Part shown: positions 24,849 to 33,826 of the stretch, one piece after another
Layout of the letters: each line of letters begins with the position of its first letter
Position numbering within the stretch: position 1 is the stretch's first letter
Source of the DNA: JAJRAN01 sp963827135
Lineage (GTDB): Archaea; Thermoplasmatota; Thermoplasmata; Methanomassiliicoccales; UBA472
Reading direction: 5' to 3'
NCBI GenBank assembly: GCA_963827135.1
Contig: CAWGZX010000007.1
Coordinates: 29,687-93,686 of the forward strand
Length of the DNA: 64,000 bases
Made by a program: the position numbers and the translations under genes
The notes under the pieces: generated by a model
The model's input: only the letters and a program-made list of their open reading frames with translations
Databases searched by the model: none
Told to the model about the DNA's origin: nothing

Positions 24849-27050
24849 ATGTCGCAAGGGGTCACGCTGCGGGTCGTGCGGGCGCAGCATCAATCTGAGG
24901 TCGGCCTAGGAAGGGCGAGGGTCGACACCAAGACTCGGAAGGAGCTTGGGGTCGAGGTCGGGGACGTGATGGAGATCGTGGGCAAGAGGAACACCGCGGC
25001 CAAGGTCTTCCGCGCCCCTCAGGAGGACGAGAACCTGGGCATCATCCGCATCGACGGAATGATCCGCTCCAACGCCGGCGTGTCCATTGGCGAAAAGGTG
25101 GTGGTCATGAAGGCCGACCCCCAGCCGGCGCAGAAGATCACCGTGGCACCGAAGATCCTCCCCCAGGGCAAGAACATCCGCTTCGGTACAGGGGTGGAGG
25201 ACCTGGTCAAGAAAGGGCTCAACAACCGACCCCTGGTCCGGGGCGATGAGATCATCATCCCCAACATCGCCCTCATGGGCAATTTCATTCCATTCGTGGT
25301 GGTTCAAACTACTCCCAACGGTGTCGTGGTGGTCGGGGACCACACCGAGCTCGTGGTCAAGACGGAGGTGATCGAGCAGAAGGCCTCCGTGGCGCCTTCC
25401 GTCACGTATGATGACGTGGGGGGCTTGGAGGAGGAGTTGCAGCGCGTGCGCGAGATGATCGAGCTGCCCCTGAAGCATCCCGAGCTCTTCGAGAGGCTGG
25501 GCATCGATCCTCCCAAGGGCGTCCTGCTATACGGACCTCCTGGAACTGGCAAGACCTTGATCGCCAAGGCGGTGGCCAACGAGGCGGGCGCTGCCTTCTT
25601 CTCCATCCAGGGTCCGGAGATCATCTCCAAGTACTATGGCCAGAGCGAGGAGAAGCTGCGCGAGAAGTTCGATGAGGCGGAGAAGAACGCTCCCAGCATC
25701 GTCTTCATTGACGAGCTGGACTCCATTGCGCCCAAGCGCGAGGAGGTTCACGGTGAGGTGGAGAGAAGGGTCGTGGCTCAGCTCCTTACGCTCATGGACG
25801 GCATGGGGGGCAGGGGCCAGGTCATAGTCATCGGCGCTACCAACCGCGAGGACGCCATCGACCCGGCCCTTAGAAGGCCAGGTCGCTTCGACCGCGAGAT
25901 CGAGGTCGGCGTGCCCACCAAGGAGGGGCGCAAGGAGATCCTGGAGATACACACCCGCGGCATGCCCATGGGCGAGGACGTCTCGCTCGACTACTTCGCC
26001 AGCATGACGCACGGTTTCGTCGGCGCTGACCTGATGGCCTTGGCCCGGGAGGCGGCGATGAAGTGCCTGTCGCGCTTCGTGCCCGAGCTCGATCTGGGCA
26101 AGCCCATACCCGTCGAGATGCTGGAGCGGATCAAGGTCACGTACGACGACTTCATGGACGCGCTAAAGGAGCTGGAGCCGAGCGCCATGCGCGAGGTCCT
26201 GGTCGAGGTGCCGAAGGTTACGTGGGACGACGTCGGCGGCCTGGAGGACGTCAAGCGCCAGCTGCGCGAGATGATAGAGATGCCCCTGGAGAACCCGGCA
26301 GCGTTCAAGCGCATGGGCATCCGCCCGGCCAAGGGCGTGCTCCTCTACGGACCCCCCGGTACCGGAAAGACCCTCCTGGCGAAGGCCGTGGCCAACGAGT
26401 CCAATGCCAATTTCATACCGATCAAGGGCCCGGAGATCATGAGCAAGTGGGTCGGGGAATCGGAGAAGGCGGTGCGCCAGGCCTTCAAGAAGGCCAAGCA
26501 GGTCGCCCCCTCGGTGCTGTTCCTGGACGAGATCGATGCCATCGCCCCTAGGAGAGGCAGCGCCAGCGATACCAATGTGACGGAGAGGGTCGTCAACCAG
26601 CTATTGACCTCGATGGACGGGATGGAGAGCTTGGAGAAGATCACTGTCATCGCCGCCACGAACCGACCCGACATAATCGACCCCGCGCTGCTCAGGCCCG
26701 GCCGTTTCGACCGTTTGCTGCTCATACCAATCCCTGACGAGAAGGCGCGCCTGGCGATCCTCAGCGTCCATACCAAGGGGATGCCGATACGGAACGTGGA
26801 CGTCAACATCCTGGCCGACAAGACGGAGGGGTTCGTCGGCGCGGACCTGGAGAACCTTTGCCGCGAGGCGGCGATGATCGCCCTGCGCGAGGACAAGGAC
26901 GCGGAGATCGTGGAGATGAAGCATTTCGAGGCCGCTCTGAAGATCATCAAGCCCTCGGTAGACAAGGATGTGATGAAGCAGTACGAGAACATCGGGAAGG
27001 CCTTGGAGAAGGTGCGCCTGAGCGGAGATGAATTGGGCATCTATCGTTGA
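24849..27050 (+). CDS. cdc48: Cdc48/VCP-type AAA+ ATPase
   Basis: 733 residues in the full Cdc48 layout: an N-terminal double-psi barrel and 4-stranded domain (about 1-180), then D1 and D2 AAA modules. Each module has Walker A GPPGTGKT, Walker B (VFIDELD and LFLDEID) and an SRH with arginine fingers (RRPGRFDRE, LRPGRFDR). D1 starts at VTYDDVGGLEEELQ and D2 at VTWDDVGGLEDVKR. The hexamer unfolds proteins, feeding the proteasome or remodelling complexes. The C-terminal tail lacks the HbYX motif of some archaeal versions (it ends ELGIYR). ATG with GAGGGGG upstream. Confidence 0.95.
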   Translation: MSQGVTLRVVRAQHQSEVGLGRARVDTKTRKELGVEVGDVMEIVGKRNTAAKVFRAPQEDENLGIIRIDGMIRSNAGVSIGEKVVVMKADPQPAQKITVAPKILPQGKNIRFGTGVEDLVKKGLNNRPLVRGDEIIIPNIALMGNFIPFVVVQTTPNGVVVVGDHTELVVKTEVIEQKASVAPSVTYDDVGGLEEELQRVREMIELPLKHPELFERLGIDPPKGVLLYGPPGTGKTLIAKAVANEAGAAFFSIQGPEIISKYYGQSEEKLREKFDEAEKNAPSIVFIDELDSIAPKREEVHGEVERRVVAQLLTLMDGMGGRGQVIVIGATNREDAIDPALRRPGRFDREIEVGVPTKEGRKEILEIHTRGMPMGEDVSLDYFASMTHGFVGADLMALAREAAMKCLSRFVPELDLGKPIPVEMLERIKVTYDDFMDALKELEPSAMREVLVEVPKVTWDDVGGLEDVKRQLREMIEMPLENPAAFKRMGIRPAKGVLLYGPPGTGKTLLAKAVANESNANFIPIKGPEIMSKWVGESEKAVRQAFKKAKQVAPSVLFLDEIDAIAPRRGSASDTNVTERVVNQLLTSMDGMESLEKITVIAATNRPDIIDPALLRPGRFDRLLLIPIPDEKARLAILSVHTKGMPIRNVDVNILADKTEGFVGADLENLCREAAMIALREDKDAEIVEMKHFEAALKIIKPSVDKDVMKQYENIGKALEKVRLSGDELGIYR

Positions 27051-27104
27051 TGTGGAGATCGCCCTGGACCTCCAGCCTTGTCCAGAAGAGCCTAAATGAA
27101 GAAT

Positions 27105-27485
27105 TCACTTGGACTTGATCTGCTCAACATTGCTGGATTTGGTAAGCACCTGGAATTTGGAAAGCCCCTTGGGCACGAGCACCTTCTCTACGTTCTGAAT
27201 CCTTTCCACATGGGCTTTGAAGACGTTCCAGTCCACATCATCCTCGAACTCGAGGACCTCGATGCCCGAGAAGATTATCGGTCCATCGATCGACTCTAGG
27301 TCACTTCGCGACACCGACAAATGCTCCAGGTTCTCTAGGTGGTAGCTTGGTGCCTGCGCCGCCTTTACCAGGTCATTCATCGCCTTGGTGGCCAGCTCCC
27401 CGATGGGTATGCCTCGTTTCTTGGCCTCGGCCGCAAAGCGCGAATAGACGTCGTCATCGATGCCACGGATTGTCACGTCGGTCAT
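27105..27485 (-). CDS. Ribbon-helix-helix-like small protein
   Basis: 126 residues from ATG 27485, which has a perfect GGAGGA site; the ORF to 27530 is an overextension. The N-terminal 40 residues (MTDVTIRGIDDDVYSRFAAEAKKRGIPIGELATKAMNDLV) fit a CopG/Arc-type ribbon-helix-helix DNA-binding unit. The C-terminal 80 residues are a separate alpha/beta domain with FSGIEVLEFEDDVDWNVFKAHVERI, which may sense a ligand or partner. No toxin gene is adjacent, so an autonomous regulator is more likely than an antitoxin. Target unknown. Confidence 0.7.
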   Translation of the reverse strand: MTDVTIRGIDDDVYSRFAAEAKKRGIPIGELATKAMNDLVKAAQAPSYHLENLEHLSVSRSDLESIDGPIIFSGIEVLEFEDDVDWNVFKAHVERIQNVEKVLVPKGLSKFQVLTKSSNVEQIKSK

Positions 27486-28032
27486 GGCAAATTCCTCCGA
27501 TCCCTCAGTTGCGATAGTTGAGGCTGACATCAGGTAATGGCCCCCCTGCTATTATTATTGTGATGGATGGTCTGGCAGCATGGGAAGATGAATGGTATGG
27601 GATCCGATACGACGGGGGACCTCCCCTGAACGCGCTCAAAGTGCACCACCGCGCCACCTAAGGTTGGTTGAGTCGTAGGGCACCCTGGATTCCAGACCAT
27701 CCAATCTCTTTACCACTCGCCCCCGCTCTTGGCTGCCCCCTGCAGGCTTCTCTTTTCTTGCCCAGCCCGTGGAGAGGATGCGTTTTAGCCAAGCTACAAA
27801 GGGCATTGTCTGGCTGTTCACCTTCTTGTTTTGCATATTTGTCATATTAAGCACCAATTGCACCATAATCACCATTATATTACATATATTTTACCATTCA
27901 TTTCCCCAAAACATCAGCTTCAGCGCTTGAATTCGCGAACGCCCGCATGCTCAGAACCAGTTGGGAAATCTTCTAATACAGACAAATCATTCATAGCCCC
28001 AGTAATCCTGACATGCTGGGAGGGACGCATCG
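27486..28032. other. 547-bp intergenic region
   Basis: No supported protein gene. It contains the nested inverted-repeat element at 27562-27706 (listed separately), then a run of weak G/C-rich sequence and an A/T-rich block around 27876-27895 (ATTATATTACATATATTTT) that could be a promoter for the PRC-barrel gene at 28033 or a minus-strand RNA. Confidence 0.5.
27562..27706. ncRNA. Candidate structured non-coding RNA (nested inverted repeats)
   Basis: An 11-bp perfect outer stem joins GGATGGTCTGG (27565-27575) to CCAGACCATCC (27692-27702), extendable by GAT/ATC across one bulge. Inside it, GGATCC (27600-27605) faces GGATTCC (27687-27693), TACGAC (27608-27613) pairs with GTCGTA (27672-27677), and two local hairpins follow (GGGG/CCCC within 27615-27626; GCGC 27632-27635 with GCGC 27651-27654). 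The properly nested set suggests a folded RNA of about 145 nt. Direction is undecided because the pairing is symmetric. No match to SRP RNA, RNase P or tRNA motifs was seen. Co-variation has not been tested. Confidence 0.4.
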
Positions 28033-28275
28033 ATGAGGAAGTTCATTACTGAGTTGAAGGGCAAGACGGTCATGACTAACGACGGGCAGATCCTGGGTAT
28101 GATCGAGAACTTCGTCATAGAGAAGGCCACGGGCGAGATCCAGCACGTTCTGGTGGTCCCGGCCGAGGAAATCGAAACCCGCCTGTTCAAGACGGACTCC
28201 CAAGGAAGGCTCATCCTCCCGTTCAGCGAGATGAACGCGGTCCGGGACGTAGTCGTGATGAACGTCGTCCACTAA
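28033..28275 (+). CDS. PRC-barrel domain protein (80 aa)
   Basis: 80 residues making up a single PRC barrel: MRKFITELKGKTVMTNDGQILGMIENFVIEKATGEIQHVLV, with a second beta half ending VVVMNVVH. Stand-alone PRC-barrel mini-proteins are common in Euryarchaeota; they are RNA- or protein-binding adaptors of unclear role. A second one is at 39678-39944. The ATG follows GGGAGGGACGCATCG. Confidence 0.82.
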   Translation: MRKFITELKGKTVMTNDGQILGMIENFVIEKATGEIQHVLVVPAEEIETRLFKTDSQGRLILPFSEMNAVRDVVVMNVVH

Positions 28276-28289
28276 AGAGGCGTTTTTTC

Positions 28290-30506
28290 TCATTCGCCCT
28301 TCAAAGCAGCCTTGACTCTGGCCTTGTTGTACTGCGCATCCCTGAATTCGGGGGACCAGGCCACTGCCTGCTCGTATAGCTCCACCGCGCGCGAGAGCTC
28401 CTTCCTCCTCTCCGCCACCATCCCTAGCGCGTTGTAGGATTCGGCGCTCGATTCCAGTCGCATGGCGGAATTAAACGATTCCTCCGCGCCGTCAAGGTCG
28501 TTGGAGCCGAGCTGGCACATCCCCATGTGCAGGAGGAAGATCGGCCTCCGGTCCAGGAGGATCGCCTCCTTGAGGCAGCGCTCCGCCTCCTCGTAGCCTC
28601 CTTGGAGGTAGTGCACGCATCCCAGGTTGTTCCAGGCGTCCGCATACCTCGGCTCGGCATCGATGGCCTTGTGAAGGGCCTCCTCCGCCTCCTCCAGGCG
28701 CCCGGAGAACCTCAGAGCGACCGCCAGGTCGTTCAACGTCTGCGGGGAGCCGCCCAGATCCTCGCTGAGCTTCAGCAGCATGTCCACCGACTCGGAGTGC
28801 TCGCGCTTGCACATCAACGACAGGGCTCGGATGCGGTCCTGCAGCAGGTCCGATCCCTCAGGAAGGTCGAGCAAAGACAAGGCCTCGTTCTGCCTTCCCA
28901 GCTGCACCTCGATGACCGCGACGCGCTTCCTCGCCTCCGGGTCCTCCAGGAAAGGCTTGAGCAGGCGCGCCCCCTCCTCCTTCCTGCCCAGGCGATACAC
29001 GACCGCCTCCAGCTCCAAGGCCAGGTCCTCGTCCTGGGGGAAGTCCTTCAGCCCTTTGCTCAGCACGGCGACCGCCTCCTCCATCCTCCCCATCTCGAGG
29101 AGTATGGATGACTTGCGCAGCACCCCGGCCGGGGTGCGCTCGAAGCTCAGCGCCTTCTCCGCCTCCCGAAGGGCCTCCTCCTGCCTGCCGATGGCCTGGA
29201 GAAGCAGCGCTGAGTGCAGGTACTTCTGAGCCAGCCCCTCCTCCTTGGGAAGGCTGATCTCGAGAGCTGGCTCCAGAGCCGCCATGGCCTCCTGCGCCCC
29301 TTCCTTCTCATGGGTGGCGATCTCCTGCCCCCGGTCCAGCCTCTCGGCGACGGAGAAGCTCTCCTCCGCCTCCGCCAGCATCCCCGCGGCCTTCTGGGCC
29401 TGCCCCAGCCTCAGCCAGAGGTCGGCCCGCTTCCGGTCCGCCGCCACCGCCTCCTTCCAGGCGTCCACCGACTCCGCCACCCGGCCTAGGTCCACCAGCA
29501 AGGTGGCCTTGTTGACCTGCGCCTCGATGTTGTCCGGGTCCAGGGAGGCCACGGTGTCGAAGGCGTCCAGGGCCTCTTCGTTCCTTCCTAGGGCGCGCAG
29601 CACCAGGCCGCGGTTGTTCAGACCCTGCGGGTCGTTCGGATAAAGCCGCAGGAGATCGTCGAAGACCTTCAGCGCCTCCTCCTTCTTACCCAAGGAGAAG
29701 AGGGTGGCGCCCTTGTTCAGCAGGGCTGGGTACATCCGCCTCGCATAGCGGAGCGCTTGGTCGTAAGCCCCGACCTCCTCCTCGAAGCGGCTCATCTGGT
29801 GCAGGACGATCCCGGCCATGTACCAGGTGGTCGGATCGCCCGGCCTGATCTTGAGCGCCTGGCCGAGGGCTTCGAGCGCCTCCTCGTTCTCTCCCAGGTA
29901 GAAGTGCGCGCTGGCCTTCATCCTCCAGGCCAGGTCATGCTCCTTCTTGATGGACAGCGCCAGATCCAGATTCTTCAGAGCCTCGCGATGCTCGGAGCGC
30001 TTGATCTGCTCCTCTGCCTCCTGCAGGAGCGAGTCGAAAGGCATGGTGGAGGGGAGCACTCGGCTGCCTTCCTTCTTGAGGAGCACGCGGTCCGCGTCCT
30101 TGGTGAGCATGCTGGAGAGATCGAAGCGCTTGATGAGCGTGATGAGCTTGGCCCGGTCCGCCACCGACACCTCGTCTTTCAGGGCGGCGTCCAGGACCTC
30201 CTGGTCCATGTCGTTGGCCACTATCAGCACCGGAGACCTCCTCTCGGCCAAGGCCCTCTCCTTGGCGACCTGGACCCCTTCGAGGGAGGCATGCTCCGGC
30301 TTCCTCGAGGCCATGATCAGGTATTTCGTCCCCTCCCTCTCCCCTTCTAGGAAGGCGACGTCGTCCATGACCGCGCCTCCCGTGACCTTGAGCCCCATCT
30401 TCTCCAGGAGCGCCTTCGTGAACCTCTTGTAGGGCTCGGAGGCCATCTCCTTAAGGTTGCGGATGAGGCGCGAGTCCAAGCGGGCCTCGAGGTCCTCGTC
30501 CATCAT
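28290..30506 (-). CDS. Large TPR-repeat protein with N-terminal nuclease-fold-like domain
   Basis: 738 residues. Residues about 15-150 look like a restriction-endonuclease-like (Mrr-type) alpha/beta domain: EPYKRFTKALLEKMGLKV, then KYLIMASRKPEHASLEGVQVAKERA and PVLIVANDMDQEVLDAAL. The catalytic signature is degraded, so activity is doubtful. From about 175 onward come 14 or more TPR units (for example AYMLGNEEALEALGQALKIRPGDPTTWYMAG-like repeats) giving a long solenoid for protein binding. It overlaps the upstream zinc-ribbon gene by ATGA, so the two are co-expressed. Probably an assembly scaffold; function unknown. Confidence 0.78.
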   Translation of the reverse strand: MMDEDLEARLDSRLIRNLKEMASEPYKRFTKALLEKMGLKVTGGAVMDDVAFLEGEREGTKYLIMASRKPEHASLEGVQVAKERALAERRSPVLIVANDMDQEVLDAALKDEVSVADRAKLITLIKRFDLSSMLTKDADRVLLKKEGSRVLPSTMPFDSLLQEAEEQIKRSEHREALKNLDLALSIKKEHDLAWRMKASAHFYLGENEEALEALGQALKIRPGDPTTWYMAGIVLHQMSRFEEEVGAYDQALRYARRMYPALLNKGATLFSLGKKEEALKVFDDLLRLYPNDPQGLNNRGLVLRALGRNEEALDAFDTVASLDPDNIEAQVNKATLLVDLGRVAESVDAWKEAVAADRKRADLWLRLGQAQKAAGMLAEAEESFSVAERLDRGQEIATHEKEGAQEAMAALEPALEISLPKEEGLAQKYLHSALLLQAIGRQEEALREAEKALSFERTPAGVLRKSSILLEMGRMEEAVAVLSKGLKDFPQDEDLALELEAVVYRLGRKEEGARLLKPFLEDPEARKRVAVIEVQLGRQNEALSLLDLPEGSDLLQDRIRALSLMCKREHSESVDMLLKLSEDLGGSPQTLNDLAVALRFSGRLEEAEEALHKAIDAEPRYADAWNNLGCVHYLQGGYEEAERCLKEAILLDRRPIFLLHMGMCQLGSNDLDGAEESFNSAMRLESSAESYNALGMVAERRKELSRAVELYEQAVAWSPEFRDAQYNKARVKAALKGE

Positions 30507-31309
30507 CTCCTGGCCTCCTCCATATGACGCTTTATCCTAATGAGATGAGGTGTAAAGAGCTCCTCTGGTATGTGCGCTACCTCCTCCTTGCACTCGTCCC
30601 CTCTTCCAGCCTCGGTGAGGATCATCGCTCGTTTGATGACGTAGTTCACGGTCTCCCTGTCCACGCGATAGGCGCGCAGGTCGTCCAGGATGCGGAGGGC
30701 GTCGTCGGTCCTTCCTATCCAGGCGTAGAGCATGGCCTGGTTGGACTGCGCCACCTTCCACAAGGGCCGGTACTCCTTGGCGCGGGAGTAGAGGGCGAGC
30801 GCCACGGTCGAGCTCTCCATGATGAAAGAGGATTGCCAAGCCTTGTCTACCGGCAATCTGGCGGCGGCGAGCACCAGGAGCGCGTGCAGGTTACCCATGC
30901 GCACGCTCGCCCTGGCCCAGATCTCGCTCTTGACCTCGATGGCCTTGACCTCCTGCACCATGCGCCAGAGGAAGGCGCGCCTGGGCACCCTCTCGTCCCC
31001 CCAGACGTGCAATGATATCCCCGCCGAGGCCAAGTACTCCTCGACGAGGCCCTGCAATTGGACATGTTCGCCGCGTTCCATGAGAGAACGGAGGCGGATC
31101 GCTGGCTCCACCCCTTCGCCGAACTCCAGGTCCGAGGAGGGCACTGGCCCGATGCGCAGGACCGCGCTTCCCACCTGCTGCAGCCTCATGTCCGCGGCTG
31201 GGTCCTGCATCCTCTTGGTGATCGACGTGGGGTCCAATATGCCATCGAGGCAGATCTTGCACATCAGGACCCCGGGTTCGGTCTCCACGCCACAGGATAC
31301 GCAGGCCAT
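30503..31309 (-). CDS. Zinc-ribbon protein with helical repeat region
   Basis: 268 residues. The N-terminus has CVSCGVETEPGVLMCKIC, a four-cysteine zinc ribbon (C3, C6, C17, C20). The remainder is alpha-helical, with repeats resembling TPRs around 170-250 (SSTVALALYSRAKEYRPLWKVAQSNQAMLYAWIG). Its stop codon overlaps the start of the large TPR protein, and the shared helical-repeat character suggests the two form one complex. I do not recognise a named family. Confidence 0.72.
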   Translation of the reverse strand: MACVSCGVETEPGVLMCKICLDGILDPTSITKRMQDPAADMRLQQVGSAVLRIGPVPSSDLEFGEGVEPAIRLRSLMERGEHVQLQGLVEEYLASAGISLHVWGDERVPRRAFLWRMVQEVKAIEVKSEIWARASVRMGNLHALLVLAAARLPVDKAWQSSFIMESSTVALALYSRAKEYRPLWKVAQSNQAMLYAWIGRTDDALRILDDLRAYRVDRETVNYVIKRAMILTEAGRGDECKEEVAHIPEELFTPHLIRIKRHMEEARR

Positions 31310-31471
31310 GTCGTCAGCAGTGATGATGCGTAGGCCAGTTTATGAAATTAGTGTGCGCGTCCCACCATCAGAGAGAGGCTCCCTATCCGATCCTCATAAC
31401 GTTCGAGGATATGCCCTCCCAGCAGGCCAGGCGGCTCGATCTAGCGCTATCAATTTTGATTCCTGCCTAGG

Positions 31472-31483
31472 TGGTTAAATAAC
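31472..31483 (+). promoter_or_regulatory. TATA box upstream of the 31531 gene
   Basis: GGTTAAATAACC, identical to the por promoter element at 5501-5512 in the same orientation to its gene; transcript start would fall near 31504, leaving a short leader that contains the GGAGG site. Confidence 0.45.
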
Positions 31484-31530
31484 CTCCTATTCCGAAACGT
31501 ACATTGATAATAATCTCGGAGGAAGCGATT

Positions 31531-32007
31531 ATGTTCGAGATCAGTTCAGCAGAAGAACCTCAGCCCCGGTTGGAGATAAAAGAGGTAAAGCCCGAGGATT
31601 CGGCGAAGCTCGCCTCGAGCAAGAAGGTGAAGTCCAAGTCCAAGGTCAGGACCTTCACCGACCTGCAAAGGCTGGTCTCGGAGTGGAGGCCTAGCAACCC
31701 CAAGGCTCCGAGGAGGATGCTCAGCAGCGAGATCATGCATATGCTGGAGCACAACAGCTATTCGTACATCAAGGCCTGCATACCATCGATAATCGTTGAT
31801 GGCCTATACCCCATCGATCTGATGCATTATCGCTCTGAGCAGGACATCTATGAGTTCATCACCCGGATGATGTGGATGCACCAGGAATATGGCAAGGCGC
31901 TGGGCATAATGATTGGCGCCGATGATGATGGCGTGGCGGCGCAGATAGACGACGCCTGCGGCAGCCTACTGCCCTCGGACCGGGACTGCGTGGTCATACT
32001 TCTCTAG
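31531..32007 (+). CDS. Hypothetical protein (158 aa)
   Basis: 158 residues from the ATG at 31531, which has a clear GGAGG site; the ORF to 31504 is an overextension. The first 45 residues are charged and low in complexity (Lys/Ser/Glu-rich, KKVKSKSKVR); the rest is a compact alpha/beta domain with LQRLVSEWRPSNPKAPRRMLSSEIMHMLEHN and hydrophobic FITRMMWMHQEYG. No catalytic motif is visible. Divergent from the zinc-ribbon/TPR pair. Not recognised. Confidence 0.65.
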   Translation: MFEISSAEEPQPRLEIKEVKPEDSAKLASSKKVKSKSKVRTFTDLQRLVSEWRPSNPKAPRRMLSSEIMHMLEHNSYSYIKACIPSIIVDGLYPIDLMHYRSEQDIYEFITRMMWMHQEYGKALGIMIGADDDGVAAQIDDACGSLLPSDRDCVVILL

Positions 32008-32017
32008 TCGCCGAAGG

Positions 32018-33565
32018 CTAGAACCGCTTGGCCATGTAAACCCCTTCCTTTTCATAGCCCAGGGACGAGTAATAGCGCCTGACCCCCACCCCGCTGGTGA
32101 CCTGGATGGCGCGGTAGCCTTCCCTTTCTGCGACCCTCTCCGCCTCTGACATCAGCTCCTTGCCGAAGCCCCGGTGCTGCCATTCCTGGCCCTTGGTGCC
32201 GAGCTTGGCCATCTGGCCGAAGACCTTGAGCTCGCGGATGTGCGCGACCCCTTCACTGGACGGAAGGCGCAGGCGGGCATAGCCCACCAGCCCATGCCCC
32301 GCCTCAACGTCCTCGGAGATGAAGAGCTCCCTTCCGCCCGATGCCTGGTATTCTAAGAAATTGAGCGAGACCTGCTCGGGCGTTGCGACCGCGATCCGGT
32401 TGAGGCCGACCTCGCGGCAGCGGATGCACCTGCATCTCGTCCCCTCGTCGCGCATCTCCGCCCGGATAAGCTCGCGCAGGTGGCCCTTGCACACCCCTGC
32501 CTCGATGAGGTCTACCGGTATGTCCCTCTGGATCCGCTGGATCCGGACGTACTCGGGGGCGAGCGCCTTCATCCTGGCGATGACCTCCACCGCCTGATGA
32601 GTGTTGTAGGGCGAATACTCGCCCGACCTCCATTTCTCGTAAAGGGGAGTGCCCTTGACCACGAGGGTGGGATAGATCTTGAGCATGTCCGGGCGGAAGC
32701 GCTCGTCATCGAACATGGTGCGGAAAGAAGCGACGTCCTTCTCCGGTGATGAGCCCGGAAGCCCAGGCATGATGTGGTAGCAGACCTTGAGGCCCTTCTC
32801 CTTGGCCACGCGCGTGGCCTGAGCGACCTCCTTGACCCCGTGCCCCCGGTTGACGGAGCGGAGTATTTCGTCGTCCAATATCTGGACTCCGAACTCGACT
32901 CGGGTCGTCCCGAGGGACATGCAGCGGTCCGCCATCCCATCATCGAATGAGTCTGGACGAGTCTCCACGGTCATGCCGATGCAGCGGTGCTCCGCGCCCT
33001 CGTTGATGTGCTGCGCATCCTCTAGACCCCCGCTCTCGCGCGAGTTCATGGCATCGAAGCATCCTCTCACGAATCCGATCTGATAATCCCAGAGCCTAGA
33101 AGTGAAGGTGCCGCCCATGATGATGAGGTCGATCTTGTCCGTGGAATGACCGATGGCCTCGAGCTGCTCGACGCGCGCCCTCACCTGCCGGTAGGGGTCG
33201 AACTCGTTGTAGGAGGCGCGCCTAGCAGCGGGCTCCTTCCCAGTGTAGGACTGCGGCGAGTTGTTCTCCACGCCACCTGGGCAATAAGAGCATCGGCCGT
33301 GAGGGCAGGGCGCGGGCGAGGTCATCACCGCCACCACCGCGACGCCTGAGAGCGTGCGCACGTCCTTGCGCCTGAGGACCGCCTTGACCAAGGGGAGCAT
33401 CTCCTCGTCCGCCCGGGCCAGGGTCTCGGAGTTCGGAGGGACGGTGGATAGACCGAGCTCTCGGCAAAGCTCTATCTTCCTCCTTTGCAGGGAGGCCTTG
33501 TCCGTTACTTCGCCCTCGGCGATGGCCTTGAGCAGGCGCTCGTGATAGTCCACGTCCTTGTCCAT
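32018..33565 (-). CDS. elp3: Elp3-family tRNA U34 carboxymethyltransferase (radical SAM/GNAT)
   Basis: 515 residues, the archaeal Elp3 size. Residues about 80-330 are the radical-SAM domain with the cluster motif PCPHGRCSYCPGG and family signatures GGTFTSRLWDYQ, ETRPDSFDDGMADRCMSLGTTRVEFGVQ, YHIMPGLPGSS and KIYPTLVVKGTPLYEKWRSGEY. A Cys-rich zinc site (RCRCIRCREVG) precedes the C-terminal GNAT domain (about 400-515) with HIRELKVFGQ and RGFGKELMSEAERVAEREG. It makes the cm5U34 modification of tRNA anticodons using acetyl-CoA. ATG 33565 with AAGGAAG upstream is used; the frame further upstream is spurious. Confidence 0.95.
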   Translation of the reverse strand: MDKDVDYHERLLKAIAEGEVTDKASLQRRKIELCRELGLSTVPPNSETLARADEEMLPLVKAVLRRKDVRTLSGVAVVAVMTSPAPCPHGRCSYCPGGVENNSPQSYTGKEPAARRASYNEFDPYRQVRARVEQLEAIGHSTDKIDLIIMGGTFTSRLWDYQIGFVRGCFDAMNSRESGGLEDAQHINEGAEHRCIGMTVETRPDSFDDGMADRCMSLGTTRVEFGVQILDDEILRSVNRGHGVKEVAQATRVAKEKGLKVCYHIMPGLPGSSPEKDVASFRTMFDDERFRPDMLKIYPTLVVKGTPLYEKWRSGEYSPYNTHQAVEVIARMKALAPEYVRIQRIQRDIPVDLIEAGVCKGHLRELIRAEMRDEGTRCRCIRCREVGLNRIAVATPEQVSLNFLEYQASGGRELFISEDVEAGHGLVGYARLRLPSSEGVAHIRELKVFGQMAKLGTKGQEWQHRGFGKELMSEAERVAEREGYRAIQVTSGVGVRRYYSSLGYEKEGVYMAKRF

Positions 33566-33605
33566 GCACTGCTTCCTTAAGAGCGTGGCGGCACCGCGTT
33601 CGTCC

Positions 33606-33812
33606 TCAATCCAACCAACGCCTCTCGTTGGCCATGCTGAAGAACGCACCGACCAGAAGGAATATGCCGATCACCAAGGCTGCGAGGAAGGCCACTGGAT
33701 GCACAAAGAGAAACAGGGCAATCGAGGCGAGGAAGAAGATAGCTGCTAGAAGGAGATAGGTCCTGCTGGAAATTTGCACCCTCGACCGCGTCCCCTTCAC
33801 TTCCTCTGGCAT
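33606..33812 (-). CDS. Small two-helix membrane protein (68 aa)
   Basis: 68 residues with a positively charged N-terminus and two hydrophobic stretches (YLLLAAIFFLASIALFLFV and VAFLAALVIGIFLLVGAFFSMA) ending in ERRWLD. ATG 33812 has AAGG immediately upstream. It sits between two small genes on the same strand and 40 bp ahead of elp3. Function unknown. Confidence 0.6.
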   Translation of the reverse strand: MPEEVKGTRSRVQISSRTYLLLAAIFFLASIALFLFVHPVAFLAALVIGIFLLVGAFFSMANERRWLD

Positions 33813-33826
33813 CCTTGATCACTAGC

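Noticed and set aside
24535..24909. Alternate ORFs around the DUF89/cdc48 junction
   Set aside because: They are shadows of the DUF89 and Cdc48 genes and do not carry any conserved motif.
27636..27875. 79-residue minus-strand ORF with a segment (GRVVKRLDGLESR) resembling translated tRNA-Ser D-arm and anticodon region
   Set aside because: No T-arm GGTTCGAATCC or matching acceptor was found on that strand; the DNA lies inside the structured inverted-repeat region. Neither a tRNA nor a protein is supported.
30891..31262. Minus-strand ORF (123 aa) within the zinc-ribbon gene
   Set aside because: An alternate-frame shadow of the 30503-31309 gene, Arg/Gly-rich as expected for G/C-rich out-of-frame translation.
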